From Brevibacterium sp. XM4083 (GTDB taxonomy: Bacteria > Actinomycetota > Actinomycetes > Actinomycetales > Brevibacteriaceae), in NCBI RefSeq assembly GCF_006489205.2, contig NZ_VFYR02000005.1, positions 124,001 to 188,000 on the forward strand: DNA of 64,000 bases, read 5' to 3'. This document shows, piece after piece, positions 42,422 through 51,062 of the stretch (positions within the stretch are counted from its first letter, which is position 1; every line of letters starts with the position of its first letter). The translations under genes and the position numbers were made by a program. Below the pieces are notes generated by a model, which was given only the letters and a program-made list of their open reading frames with translations, was not told the origin of the DNA and ran no database searches.

Positions 42422-42716
42422 TCATTGCCGAATCGTGCGACGGTCCGCGGTGGGGTCGAGAGGGTACCGGAAGCGGGCAGTTGTGGTGAAACGGGAATCA
42501 TCGCAGGTCATCAGTGACATCCGAAGTCGTGTCAGTGACGAGTGCAACAATAGAGCTCACAAGGAGACATCAGTCAGAAAGAGATCACAATCTTTTTCTC
42601 ATGAATATGACTCGCACTATTCCATTTGATGTTCGAATAGTCTAGCATTGACGTACTACGTATTACGATTCGCAGATCGCTTCCCCGACGCTGTTGTCAG
42701 AGGCAGGTGAGCCAGC

Positions 42717-45524
42717 GTGAAAGACCTCCCCGGTGGAGACGGACCGCGCCCCGGTCGTGCCACCGACGCGCCGTTCGACGCAGCTGGTGCAGGCTCTGCC
42801 CCTCGACAGCCCGACGTCTGCGACGATGCCGGTGTTCGTTACGGTGCTGTGGGTCATACGGGTGCCGGCGGTCGGGGCAACGCAGATGGTTGCGACGGTG
42901 CTGGTGTTCGCGCTGGCGCTGGTCGTCGCGAACGGGGCGCTGCGCGTGATCCGGGTGCAACCACCGGGCGCGATCCCGGTGAGGGATGCGGTTGCGACGG
43001 TGCTGCTCGCAGTGAATCCGCTCGACCGACGATTCGACTCGGGTCGAGGATCAGCGAACTCGCGGAGATCTCCGCGCAATCCGACCAGATCCAGCTCCGC
43101 ACGTTCGACGTCACTGCAGGCATCACGTTGGAGCGCGTCGTCCGGCGTCTCGACGTCCCCCTGCCCGACGGCGACGCGCCGTATCGCTTCGCCACGATCG
43201 CCGCATCCGTGCTTCGGCACGAAGTCGCCGAGGCGGCCATGGACCCCGATCCCGCTGCGTCGGCCGACGAGACCGGCGCGGATCCAACCGCAGCACAGGG
43301 AACCGCAGCGAACGGCACCGCCGCGAAGACGACCACCGGGACGCGAGGGAAGCCGGCGCCCACGACTCCCTTCGCCGCGGCATTCGACGCAATGGCGGAC
43401 GATGTCGACGTGAGCGCATCGACCGAACTCGTGTGGGTGCCGCGCACGTCGACGACCGTGGCTCTCCGCGACCCTGCACTGCTGGCGTGGCGGCAGTGGT
43501 GCGAAGCGGACCTCGCTCCGCCGTCGACGGCACTCGTCTCGGCCGAGACCACGGAATCCGACGGCGCGGCGGAAACCCCTGATTTCCCCGGCTTCCGCCT
43601 CGACACCACAGTCTCCGATTGGGTGCAGGACAACGTCGCCGATGAGGATGTCATCGAGACCGCGACCATCCTCGGTCAATCGATCGCCCGGACCTATCGG
43701 CATCTGCGCACGGCGATGACGATCATCCACGGGCTGCCGCGTTTCGCCGACCGTGTCCGTGCCGGCGAGTTCACGATTGCTCACGTCCAGGTCGTCGGCG
43801 ATCTCTGCCGATCAGTGGCCCTCCGCTATCTCCCGGAGATCGACGACCATCTCGCCGAGCGCCGGGCCGATGTCACGAGTGACCGTCTCCGGACCGCTCT
43901 GCGGAAGTTCATCGCCGTGCTCGAACCGGCCGACGACCGATCGCAGACAGCCAAGGAGCGCCGCCGCGTCGATCTGCACACGTACAAGAACGGTTCGGCC
44001 TGCATGTCCCTGACAGGGCCGGCCGAGGAACTCCATGCGTGCTACCTGCGGGTCGAGGCGATGGCTCGCGCCATCCATTCGCGCAGAGGCGCCGCATTCG
44101 ATCTGCCGCCGGGGGTCGAGATCATCGACGATCGTGCCTTCGACAACCTCATGTACGACATCGTCACCCGACCGCAGCCGAAGCTGAGCATCAAGGTGCG
44201 CCGCATCGACCCCGTGACCGGGATCCAGTCGGTCGAGGAGGAGCCGCTGCTCGACGACGACGGAAACCTGCTCTTCGACCTCGGGCCCGACGGCGCCATC
44301 ATCATGAAGAACAGCGCCGCAGCGAACAATGCCTCAGGGGGCGGCACCGCGACGAACAACGCTTCAGGGGACGGCACCGCAGCGAGCAACGCATCAGCTA
44401 ACGGCGCCGCGACGAACAGTGTCGGCGTGGAGGGACTGCCCCTTCCCGGACACGGCCCCGTCGACACCGAGGCGGCTGACCGGGGAAGCGCGTTCTGCAG
44501 AGCCGGGGCCGATCAGACGGAGACCGCTGAGAGTTGGATCGCCGCGGAGATGCCGATGCATTCGTGGTGGATCGCGCTTCAGGCGACGATGGTCACCACC
44601 GTTCCCGTGATGTCCCTCCTCGGCGAATCGAACCTGCCGGGCACACTGCCTGACGGTTCTCCGATCCCCGCCGACACCGCGCGGCGCATCGCCGGACACT
44701 GCTCCACCGTGACGAGGATCCTCACCGACCCGGCGACGGGCACTCCGATCGATGCCAAGGCCACGACGTATCGAATCCCCAATGAGGTGCGTAAGACGCT
44801 CATCGCCCAGTGGGAGTGCTGCAGCGTGCCGGGGTGCGCTCGCGCTGCCGTGAAAGCCGAGATCGACCATATCGTCCCGTTCTTCAAGCTCGATCCGCTC
44901 AAAGGCGGTCTCACTCGGTTCGGCAATCTCCATCCGCTGTGCAGGAAGCACCACGCACTCAAGACCGCTTGCCTGCTGCGGGTGCGGATGAAGGAACCGG
45001 GCTGTGTCGAGTACGAGTTCAGACACGGAGTGACGGCGACCTCACGCGCTCCTGACCAGCCGATCGAGGTGGCCCAGGCGATGGAGCTCGCTGCGATCAG
45101 CGGGATGAGACCCCACGTGGTGTGGAAGCCGAAGCATCCGGTCCCACCGCCGAAGTACATCATCGAACTCGAACCGAACGAACAACTCGTCAGGCAGCGC
45201 CGCGAAGCGATGCGGAAATCCGCCGAGGAGACCGAACGCAGGCGCAGGATCCAGGAGACATACGAGCGGGCCCGTGACTTCGCCCGACGGAAGCGGCTTG
45301 CTCAGCTGCTCAACTGGCGCAACGAGGAGTTCCCGCCGTGCCTGCCGCGAGGATCCGATCCGGTGACGATGAAGAGACTGATGCCCGGCCGCCGATTGTC
45401 GGTGAGGGAAGCCCAACGGCGTCGACAAGACGCCGGAGACACCTGGGTGGAGCCGCTCGACCAGTTCTGGAGCGTGCCGATCACATGGCATCAGGACAAC
45501 CGCGATGATCCTCCGCCGTTCTGA
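42717..45524 (+). CDS. DUF222 domain and HNH endonuclease domain protein
   Basis: A 935-residue frame with a middle DUF222 region (about residues 110-560: RTFDVTAGITLERVVRR, TYRHLRTAMTIIHGLPRFADRVRAGEFTIAHVQVV) and a C-terminal HNH nuclease (about 690-765). The HNH part has zinc-type cysteines CSVPGCARAA from 702, EIDHIVPF with His718, and LHPLCRKHHALKT. An Asn/Ala/Gly-rich linker with near-repeats lies at 44326-44425. The first 110 residues are Gly/Asp-rich with poor third-position G/C, so the start at this GTG is doubtful. DUF222-HNH proteins occur in many copies in actinobacteria; their role, perhaps in mobile DNA, is unknown. It follows the 28-base array and an AT-rich stretch. Confidence 0.8.
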   Translation: MKDLPGGDGPRPGRATDAPFDAAGAGSAPRQPDVCDDAGVRYGAVGHTGAGGRGNADGCDGAGVRAGAGRRERGAARDPGATTGRDPGEGCGCDGAARSESARPTIRLGSRISELAEISAQSDQIQLRTFDVTAGITLERVVRRLDVPLPDGDAPYRFATIAASVLRHEVAEAAMDPDPAASADETGADPTAAQGTAANGTAAKTTTGTRGKPAPTTPFAAAFDAMADDVDVSASTELVWVPRTSTTVALRDPALLAWRQWCEADLAPPSTALVSAETTESDGAAETPDFPGFRLDTTVSDWVQDNVADEDVIETATILGQSIARTYRHLRTAMTIIHGLPRFADRVRAGEFTIAHVQVVGDLCRSVALRYLPEIDDHLAERRADVTSDRLRTALRKFIAVLEPADDRSQTAKERRRVDLHTYKNGSACMSLTGPAEELHACYLRVEAMARAIHSRRGAAFDLPPGVEIIDDRAFDNLMYDIVTRPQPKLSIKVRRIDPVTGIQSVEEEPLLDDDGNLLFDLGPDGAIIMKNSAAANNASGGGTATNNASGDGTAASNASANGAATNSVGVEGLPLPGHGPVDTEAADRGSAFCRAGADQTETAESWIAAEMPMHSWWIALQATMVTTVPVMSLLGESNLPGTLPDGSPIPADTARRIAGHCSTVTRILTDPATGTPIDAKATTYRIPNEVRKTLIAQWECCSVPGCARAAVKAEIDHIVPFFKLDPLKGGLTRFGNLHPLCRKHHALKTACLLRVRMKEPGCVEYEFRHGVTATSRAPDQPIEVAQAMELAAISGMRPHVVWKPKHPVPPPKYIIELEPNEQLVRQRREAMRKSAEETERRRRIQETYERARDFARRKRLAQLLNWRNEEFPPCLPRGSDPVTMKRLMPGRRLSVREAQRRRQDAGDTWVEPLDQFWSVPITWHQDNRDDPPPF

Positions 45525-45618
45525 CCATCGTGACGTCGTGAAGAGCGCTCCGGCGTCGTCGCGTCCGGAACAGAGTGACCTTATGAAGAGTGCTCCGAGG
45601 CCGTCGTGCTCTGCAAAG

Positions 45619-46674
45619 TCAGGTGAGATCGTCGTACTCGCCGGAGACCCACCGCGCATAGCGCTCGGCAGAGGACTGCACTGCGGCGTGGGCTCCACCG
45701 GTGATCGTCTGCCCGAAGTTGCCGTACATGCGGTCGAAATCGAGATCCGACACCGAGGCGGCGATGCGCTGCACGACCGCGGCGGAGAGCGGCAGGTAGT
45801 TGGGGAAGCTGCGCATGAACGTCACCCATCCTTCGCGGACGACCGGGCCGATCGAATCACCGGCGAGCATGACTCCGCTGCCGTCTCGCCCCTCCCACAG
45901 GGCAAGCACACTGCCGGGGAAATGACCGCCGACTCTGTGCACCGAGATCTGAGGGAGCGGCTCGATGCCGTCGTCGAAAAATCTGATGGCGCGCCCCTGT
46001 TTCTGCAGCCATTCGCGATCTCGCGCGCAGACGTGAACCGGGGCATCATCGAACGCGGCGCTCCACGCGAGCTGCATGCCGAACATGTGCGGATGACTCG
46101 GGACGATCGCTGCGACTCCACCGAGCGCGGCCACGGTCGCCACGGCTTCGGCGTCGATGTACGGCGGCACGTCGAAGAGGAGATTGCCCTCCGACGTCCG
46201 GGCGAGATAGCACGTCTGCCCGATGCCGAGCCGCGGTTCGACGCGCAGAGCATGAAGCCCCGGTTCGCGCTCGTCGATGACGACGCGGTGGCCCTCGGCC
46301 TCGAGGGCATCTCGGCTCACCCACTCCTGGCCCGATGCCGGCACCCACTGGCGTTCATCGGCGCAGATCGGGCACACCGCCGGGGGAGGGGAACTGGTCT
46401 CCACTCCACAGTTGCGGCAGATCATCGCGCCGGGTTCACCGGGTTCACCGGGGCTACCCAGGTCACCCGGGGCAACTGCGCCACCCGGGTCAACTGCGCC
46501 ACCCGGATCGCCGGGTTCACCGGAGCCACCCGGGTCAACCGCGCCACCCGGATCGCCGGGTTCACCGGAGCCACCGGGGTCACCAGGTTCACCGGCCCTT
46601 CCGGGCGCGGGTGAGCCTCGACCTGCTGCCTCGTCACGTGGATCACGGACGTTCTCCGACGCGGAATCGGTCAC
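45619..46674 (-). CDS. MBL-fold hydrolase with zinc ribbon and collagen-like N-terminus
   Basis: A 351-residue protein in three parts. Residues 25-82 are Gly-Pro-rich, with repeated blocks such as GEPGDPGGSGEPGDPGG resembling collagen triplets. Residues 85-103 hold a small zinc ribbon (CRNCG and CPIC). The rest is an MBL fold: TCYLARTSEGNLLFDVPPYID, IVPSHPHMFGM, HRVGGHFPGSVLALWEG and VMLAGDSIG. The usual HxHxDH is HPHMFG, as I recall for this rubredoxin-like/MBL subgroup, so it may still be active with altered metal binding. GTG start with GGAGGG upstream. Function unknown. Confidence 0.82.
   Translation of the reverse strand: MTDSASENVRDPRDEAAGRGSPAPGRAGEPGDPGGSGEPGDPGGAVDPGGSGEPGDPGGAVDPGGAVAPGDLGSPGEPGEPGAMICRNCGVETSSPPPAVCPICADERQWVPASGQEWVSRDALEAEGHRVVIDEREPGLHALRVEPRLGIGQTCYLARTSEGNLLFDVPPYIDAEAVATVAALGGVAAIVPSHPHMFGMQLAWSAAFDDAPVHVCARDREWLQKQGRAIRFFDDGIEPLPQISVHRVGGHFPGSVLALWEGRDGSGVMLAGDSIGPVVREGWVTFMRSFPNYLPLSAAVVQRIAASVSDLDFDRMYGNFGQTITGGAHAAVQSSAERYARWVSGEYDDLT
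46444..46600. repeat. Collagen-like coding repeats
   Basis: Near-identical blocks of about 20 to 40 bases (ACCCGGATCGCCGGGTTCAC and relatives) recur in the 5' part of the MBL gene. They give its Gly-Pro-rich segment and make length variation by slippage or recombination likely. Confidence 0.7.
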
Positions 46675-47035
46675 CGTCTCACCCTCCTCGCTGAGCGTCT
46701 GACGTCTCGGTCTGCTGTGGAGCCAGGTCGCTGCGGAGCCGGTTCGCTCCGGTGCCGGCGCCGCTGTCGGTTCCTGCGCCGGCGCCGTCCGCGGACCGAG
46801 GTTCGCAAGCCGACGGCCTCGTCATCCATTCGAGCCTATGCTGTCAGCGCCTGATCCTCCTACCCCCAGCCTGCCTGAATGCCGTGAGTCGACCCCGGAC
46901 CCCGTGAGCCGACGCAGAATGCCGTGAGTCGACGCCGGACGCGGTATGTCACCCGTCGACGTGGACTGTCGTCCACGGATGCGGTGTGTCACCGCATCCG
47001 GGCCGACGAGTGTCTGTCCCCCAAGCCGTGAGCGC
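46675..47035. other. Intergenic region with short repeats and hairpins
   Basis: About 360 bases. A 24-base direct repeat beginning GAATGCCGTGAGTCGAC occurs at 46877-46900 and, with one change, at 46917-46940. A hairpin CGTGGAC-TGTC-GTCCACG lies near 46959-46976, followed by the stronger one at 46977-46999. The promoter of the MBL gene should lie near 46700. No gene was recognised. Confidence 0.6.
46977..46999 (-). terminator. Hairpin terminator of the YhgE-type gene
   Basis: Perfect 10-base arms (GGATGCGGTG and its complement) around TGT, 36 bases after the stop of the minus-strand membrane protein gene. Confidence 0.65.
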
Positions 47036-48373
47036 TCAGCCCTGTCCGGCATGCGCGGCGACGAGCTTCGCATGCGCACGCAGGTGGCCGATGAGAATGA
47101 GGGCGATGCCGAGGACGAACCATGCGATGAGCACCCACCACGACATCGCCATCGGCGCATCGGGGAAGTACGAGATGTCACGGAGCAGTGTGCCCGCCGC
47201 TCCCGGCACGAAGAACTGGCCGATGTCGCCCCAGGACCCGGCGAGGAACTCCTTGGGCTGAGTGAGCGAGGAGATCGGATTGCCGATGAACATCGTGAGC
47301 ACCGCACCGATCGCGATGCCGCCCGGACCCATGAGCGACACGAAGCCGTTGATGATCGCCGCCGTCGACGCCACCGCCAGCCCCGCCGCGAGCACATTCA
47401 GCCAGAACTCTCCCTGCAGGATGCCGAACCATGTCTGGAGGATGAGCGAGAGCGCAAGACCGCCGAAGGCCCCATAAGCGACGACCGCAACGGCCCTCAT
47501 CCTCCGCGAATGCACAAGAGTGCTGGTGAGCACACCGCCGACGATGCCGCCGATCGACAGCGGCAGGCCCGCGATCGCCAGTCCTGCTCCCGTCGCATCA
47601 TCATCGGAGAGCGGCACGACATCGGTGACCGTGACCTGCGGGACGTCCATCGCCGCGGCATCCGGGAGCGCGCCCGCACCCTCGCCTCCACCTGCGTTGC
47701 CGGGAGCCTGGCCGGCTGCCTGCGGGTTCTCTGCCGCCCGCGCAGCCGCCTCGAGCGCCGCCTGCATCTGCTCCATGCCGTCCTGCATCCCCGAGATCGC
47801 CTGAGTGTCGATGGACTGCTGCATCTGCGCGGCGATGCCTCTCAGCTGCTGTGCCACCGCCGGCGACGCCGCCGAGGAGACGAGGATTTCCGGATCCTCA
47901 CCACCGAGGACGAACGCCCCGTAGACCTCGCGCTCCCGGATCATCTGCTCCGCCTCGGCGCGGGTGTCCACGCGCTCGAGATCGAGCATTCCCTCCGGCG
48001 CACTGCTCGTGATCTGCTCGAGCTGAGCGCTGTCTCCGACAGCGGCCATGGGCAGGTCCTTCGGGTCAGCAGTCACCGTCGGCCAGCTGAATGCCAGAAG
48101 GACGATGCTGACGATCGCCGCCGCGAACAGGGCGACGAGGATCGCGCGTCCGACACTGTGCTTCGGCAGCTCATCGCCGATCTCGTCGGGGGCGGGGTCT
48201 GACTCCTGGTCCCTGCTCGTCTCGGCGGCCTTGCCCCGGCGCCCGCTCGCACCAGCGGCTCTGCCCTGATCCCCGTCCTGATCGGCGGCTCCGCCCGGGG
48301 AGTCGGCACCGAGGTGGTCGTCGCCGGTGCCCGGAGCGGAGGCGGCAGAGGTCCTGAGAAGTCTCGTGGTCAT
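47036..48373 (-). CDS. YhgE/Pip-type ABC-2-like membrane protein
   Basis: A 445-residue protein. A charged cytoplasmic N-terminus of about 70 residues precedes helix 1 (VGRAILVALFAAAIVSIVLLAFSWP). A large outer domain (about 100-240) contains VYGAFVLGGEDPEILVSSAASPAVAQQLRGI, typical of the YhgE/Pip and ABC-2 permease family. Then come five or six helices, including VPLSDDDATGAGLAIAGLPLSIGGIVGG and INGFVSLMGPGGIAIGAVLTMFIGNP. The family includes transport and secretion proteins and phage-infection proteins. It is divergent from a TetR gene across 90 bases with two related symmetric elements, a layout typical of a drug or solute exporter under its own repressor (inference). The ATG at 48373 has only a weak GGA site. 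Confidence 0.82.
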   Translation of the reverse strand: MTTRLLRTSAASAPGTGDDHLGADSPGGAADQDGDQGRAAGASGRRGKAAETSRDQESDPAPDEIGDELPKHSVGRAILVALFAAAIVSIVLLAFSWPTVTADPKDLPMAAVGDSAQLEQITSSAPEGMLDLERVDTRAEAEQMIREREVYGAFVLGGEDPEILVSSAASPAVAQQLRGIAAQMQQSIDTQAISGMQDGMEQMQAALEAAARAAENPQAAGQAPGNAGGGEGAGALPDAAAMDVPQVTVTDVVPLSDDDATGAGLAIAGLPLSIGGIVGGVLTSTLVHSRRMRAVAVVAYGAFGGLALSLILQTWFGILQGEFWLNVLAAGLAVASTAAIINGFVSLMGPGGIAIGAVLTMFIGNPISSLTQPKEFLAGSWGDIGQFFVPGAAGTLLRDISYFPDAPMAMSWWVLIAWFVLGIALILIGHLRAHAKLVAAHAGQG

Positions 48374-48388
48374 GGTCGTCCAATCATT

Positions 48389-48448
48389 GAAAACGAATGC
48401 ACGTTCATTTTTACGCCGTGGTCTACAATTAATCAAGAATGATCATTC
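48389..48448. promoter_or_regulatory. TetR operator region: GAATGATCATTC and a related site
   Basis: A perfect 12-base palindrome, GAATGATCATTC, at 48437-48448 is followed by GTTTTT. A second, imperfect copy with the same AAAACGAATG half-site lies at 48391-48406. Both stand between the divergent membrane-protein and TetR genes. Confidence 0.6.
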
Positions 48449-48463
48449 GTTTTTGGAGGAGCG

Positions 48464-49066
48464 GTGCCGAAGGTCACAGAAGAACACAGGGCCGCGATGC
48501 GCACGCGCATCCAGGATGCCGCGCTCGTCTGCTTCGCGCGCAAGGGCTTCGCGGCGGCGTCGATGGCCGACATCGTCAAAGAGGCTGACCTGTCGGCGGG
48601 AGCCGTCTACCTCTACTACTCCTCGAAGTCCGAACTCATGGTCGCCGCCGGTCGGCGGATCATGGAGGAGCGCATCACCGCGCTCGGCGACCTCGATGAC
48701 GCCGAGGCGGTGCCCCCGCCCAGCATTGTCTTCCCACGCCTGCTCGATGCGGTCCTCGACGGCAACCCGTTCCCCTCTCTTGTCGTTCAGGTCTGGGGCG
48801 AGGCCGCCCATGTGCCCGAATTCGCGGCGATCGCGGAGAAGATCTTCGGCGAGGTCCAGGCTCGCTTCGAGGCCTACCTCGCCGCCTACTTCCACCGCAC
48901 TGCCGGTCTCGACGAAGCGGAGGCTCAGACCCGGGCACGCGAGACGTCTCCGGCGGCACTCGCGATGGTCCAGGGCGGCATCGTCCAGACCGCCGTGCTC
49001 GGCCCGGCGGTCCGACCGCGCGTCGCTGGATCGATGGCCGCGCTCCTCGCCGAGCTCGAGAGCTGA
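48464..49066 (+). CDS. TetR-family repressor of the YhgE-type gene
   Basis: A 200-residue TetR regulator. The helix-turn-helix (about residues 10-55) reads RIQDAALVCFARKGFAAASMADIVKEADLSAGAVYLYYSSKSELM, the canonical TetR pattern. The variable C-terminal half should bind an inducer and dimerise. A GTG start with GGAGGA directly before it. Divergent from the membrane protein gene with palindromes between, so it very probably represses that gene and itself. Confidence 0.92.
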   Translation: MPKVTEEHRAAMRTRIQDAALVCFARKGFAAASMADIVKEADLSAGAVYLYYSSKSELMVAAGRRIMEERITALGDLDDAEAVPPPSIVFPRLLDAVLDGNPFPSLVVQVWGEAAHVPEFAAIAEKIFGEVQARFEAYLAAYFHRTAGLDEAEAQTRARETSPAALAMVQGGIVQTAVLGPAVRPRVAGSMAALLAELES

Positions 49067-49142
49067 TCTGGCGGACACCACGATCCGAGACAAACGATAC
49101 GCAGTGTTGCGGAAAAAGCTGTCTGCGTGAAAGGCTCGGCCT

Positions 49143-49739
49143 ATGACGCAGGCCACCCCGAAGGGTCGACCGCTCGACCCTGAGCTCACTGAGCGCGTGC
49201 TCGCCGCTGTGCGCGCCGAGGTTGCGGAGCACGGCTTTCTGAACCTGCGCATCGAGAGCATCGCCACCACCGTCGGCTGCGGGAAGACCGCGATCTACCG
49301 CCGGTGGCCCACCAAGCCCGAACTCGTCGCCGCCGCCATCCTCGACACCTTCGAACTCGGCGAGGTGCCCGACACCGGCGACGTCGTCGACGATCTCGTC
49401 GCGCATGCGTGGCAGAACATCGAGAACTTCCGCCGCTCACTCGACGTCCGCACGCACGGAAACGGCCTCCTGCTCGCGATGTTCGACATGGACGTCATCC
49501 CGCTCATCTCCGCCGACTACATGGACGAGCGCCACGCCAGGGGCCGGGCGATCCTCGCCCGCGCCGTCGACCGCGGACAGATGAGTGCCGCGCTCGACCA
49601 CGATCTCATCCTCGACACACTCGCCGGACTCACGCTCTTCACGATGACACTCCGACCCGAGAGTCCACCGCCGGACGATGCCGCGCTCACGGACAGATAC
49701 CGCGCCCTGGCGAGATCACTCGTCGGCGCGGAGGACTGA
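49143..49739 (+). CDS. TetR-family regulator
   Basis: A 198-residue TetR regulator: ERVLAAVRAEVAEHGFLNLRIESIATTVGCGKTAIYRRWPTKPELVAAAI is the helix-turn-helix, with the common IYRRWPTKxxLV ending. The C-terminal part (LADYMDERHARGRAILARAVDRGQ-like) is that of the TetR_C group regulating exporters or catabolism. GAAAGG lies 9 bases before the ATG. It precedes an M20 amidohydrolase by 86 bases on the same strand and probably forms an operon with it. An inverted repeat ACGCAG/CTGCGT flanks 18 bases at 49099-49128, just before the start (weak operator candidate). Confidence 0.9.
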   Translation: MTQATPKGRPLDPELTERVLAAVRAEVAEHGFLNLRIESIATTVGCGKTAIYRRWPTKPELVAAAILDTFELGEVPDTGDVVDDLVAHAWQNIENFRRSLDVRTHGNGLLLAMFDMDVIPLISADYMDERHARGRAILARAVDRGQMSAALDHDLILDTLAGLTLFTMTLRPESPPPDDAALTDRYRALARSLVGAED

Positions 49740-49825
49740 GACCCACAACGTCGACGGGGCCGCGACCAGGTCCCACCGCTGACCACCCACCACCGACCAT
49801 CCACCGCGAAAGGAACAACTCCACC

Positions 49826-51016
49826 ATGACGATCGACTTCACCGCCGAGGCCGCCGCGATCGGCGCTGAACTCACCGCCCTCCGCCGCGACCTCCACCGG
49901 AATCCCGAACTCGGACTCGACCTGCCGTACACACAGCAGGCCATCCTCGACGCCCTCGAGGGCCTGCCGCTCGAGATCACCCTGGGTCGCGAGCTCAGCT
50001 CGGTCGTCGCGGTGCTCCGCGGCGGTCGGCCCGGACCGACGATCCTCCTGCGCGGCGACATGGACGCCCTGCCGGTCGTCGAGGCCACCGGCCTCGACTT
50101 CGCCTCGACGAACGGGAACATGCACGCGTGCGGCCACGACCTCCACGTCTCCGGCCTCGTCGGCGCCGCCAAGCTCCTCGCCGCGCACCAGGACGAACTC
50201 GCCGGCACGATCGTCTTCATGTTCCAGCCCGGCGAAGAGGGCCAGGGCGGCGCGAAGCTCATGATCGACGAGGGCATGTTCGACCTCGCCGGCCAGATTC
50301 CCGACGCCGCCTACGCAATCCACGTTGCCCCCGGAGCCCCCGGCACGTTCGTCACCCGCCCCGGCTCAATCATGGCCGGAGCCAACACCTTCCACCTCAC
50401 GATGCACGGCAAGGGCGGACACAGCTCCCGACCGCAGGACGCGATCGACCCCGTCCGTCCCCTCCTCGAGTTCGGGCAGGCGGTGTACGCGATGATCACC
50501 GGGTCCTTCAGCGTCTTCGATCCCATCGTCGCCGAGGTGACCCTCCTCGACGCCGGCAGCGCGGTCAACATCATCCCGTCGACGGCGACGCTGGGCATGT
50601 CCGTGCGCACCCTGTCCCCGGAGACGACGCAGCGGTTCCCCGAACTCGCGACCCGCTTGGCCGAGTCGATCGCCGCCGCCCATCGCTGCACCGCCGAGGT
50701 GGTGTGGAACGAGCAGTACCCCGTGACGGTCAACGACGCCGCAGAGGCCGCGTTCACCCTTGAGACGCTCACCGAGGCCTTCGGCGCTGACCGCGTCGTC
50801 AACGCCCCCGACCCGGTCATGGGCTCCGAGGACTTCTCCTACGTCCTCGAGGAGGTGCCGGGAGCGTTCATGTTCCTCTTTGTTACCCCTCAGGGCGTCG
50901 ATCCCGACACCGCTGCGGTCAATCACTCGCCCGAGGTCCTCTTCGACGACGCTCACCTCGCCGACCAGGCCGCAGCCCTGGCCACTCTCGCGTGGAAGCG
51001 GTCGCTGCGCGACTGA
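49826..51016 (+). CDS. M20-family amidohydrolase (aminoacylase/hippurate hydrolase type)
   Basis: A 396-residue amidohydrolase of the IAA-amino-acid/hippurate hydrolase group. Metal and catalytic motifs: LLRGDMDALPV, MHACGHDLHVSGLVGAAKLL, FQPGEEGQGGAKLMI, AYAIHVAPGAPGTFV and, at the C-terminus, MGSEDFSYVLEEVPG; the dimer domain has GKGGHSSRPQDAIDP. These enzymes cleave N-acyl or N-aroyl amino acids. AAAGGAACA precedes the ATG at 49826, and the frame further upstream overlaps the TetR gene. The preceding TetR is the probable regulator. Confidence 0.92.
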   Translation: MTIDFTAEAAAIGAELTALRRDLHRNPELGLDLPYTQQAILDALEGLPLEITLGRELSSVVAVLRGGRPGPTILLRGDMDALPVVEATGLDFASTNGNMHACGHDLHVSGLVGAAKLLAAHQDELAGTIVFMFQPGEEGQGGAKLMIDEGMFDLAGQIPDAAYAIHVAPGAPGTFVTRPGSIMAGANTFHLTMHGKGGHSSRPQDAIDPVRPLLEFGQAVYAMITGSFSVFDPIVAEVTLLDAGSAVNIIPSTATLGMSVRTLSPETTQRFPELATRLAESIAAAHRCTAEVVWNEQYPVTVNDAAEAAFTLETLTEAFGADRVVNAPDPVMGSEDFSYVLEEVPGAFMFLFVTPQGVDPDTAAVNHSPEVLFDDAHLADQAAALATLAWKRSLRD

Positions 51017-51039
51017 GCAGTCAGACTGAGGAATCACGC

Positions 51040-51062
51040 TGAGGAATCAGACTGATTCCTCA
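51040..51062. terminator. Bidirectional hairpin including the MgtC stop codon
   Basis: Perfect 11-base arms (TGAGGAATCAG and its complement) around one base. It lies between convergent M20 and MgtC genes, and its last three bases are the MgtC stop. An extra copy of TGAGGAATCA precedes it. Confidence 0.75.

Larger units (their letters stand above)
42004..42716. other. 713-base non-coding region with tandem repeats and an AT-rich end
   Basis: It contains a hairpin at 42040-42062, near-repeats of ATGGCTGACCGG at 42076-42110, the 28-base tandem array at 42145-42421 and, from about 42520 to 42690, a markedly AT-rich stretch unlike the rest of the window that probably holds the promoter of the DUF222/HNH gene. 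Open frames here are repetitive Arg/Ala/His-rich sequences and are not credible genes. Confidence 0.7.

Noticed and set aside
41837..42425. Protein-coding frames in the 28-base repeat region
   Set aside because: All are Arg/Ala/His-rich translations of a repeat whose period is not a multiple of three, without ribosome sites; one also overlaps the NCS1 gene.
46241..46250. Loss of the MBL zinc motif as a sign of a dead enzyme
   Set aside because: HPHMFG instead of HxHxDH appears, as far as I recall, to be normal for the rubredoxin-like/MBL subgroup, so it is not reported as a defect.
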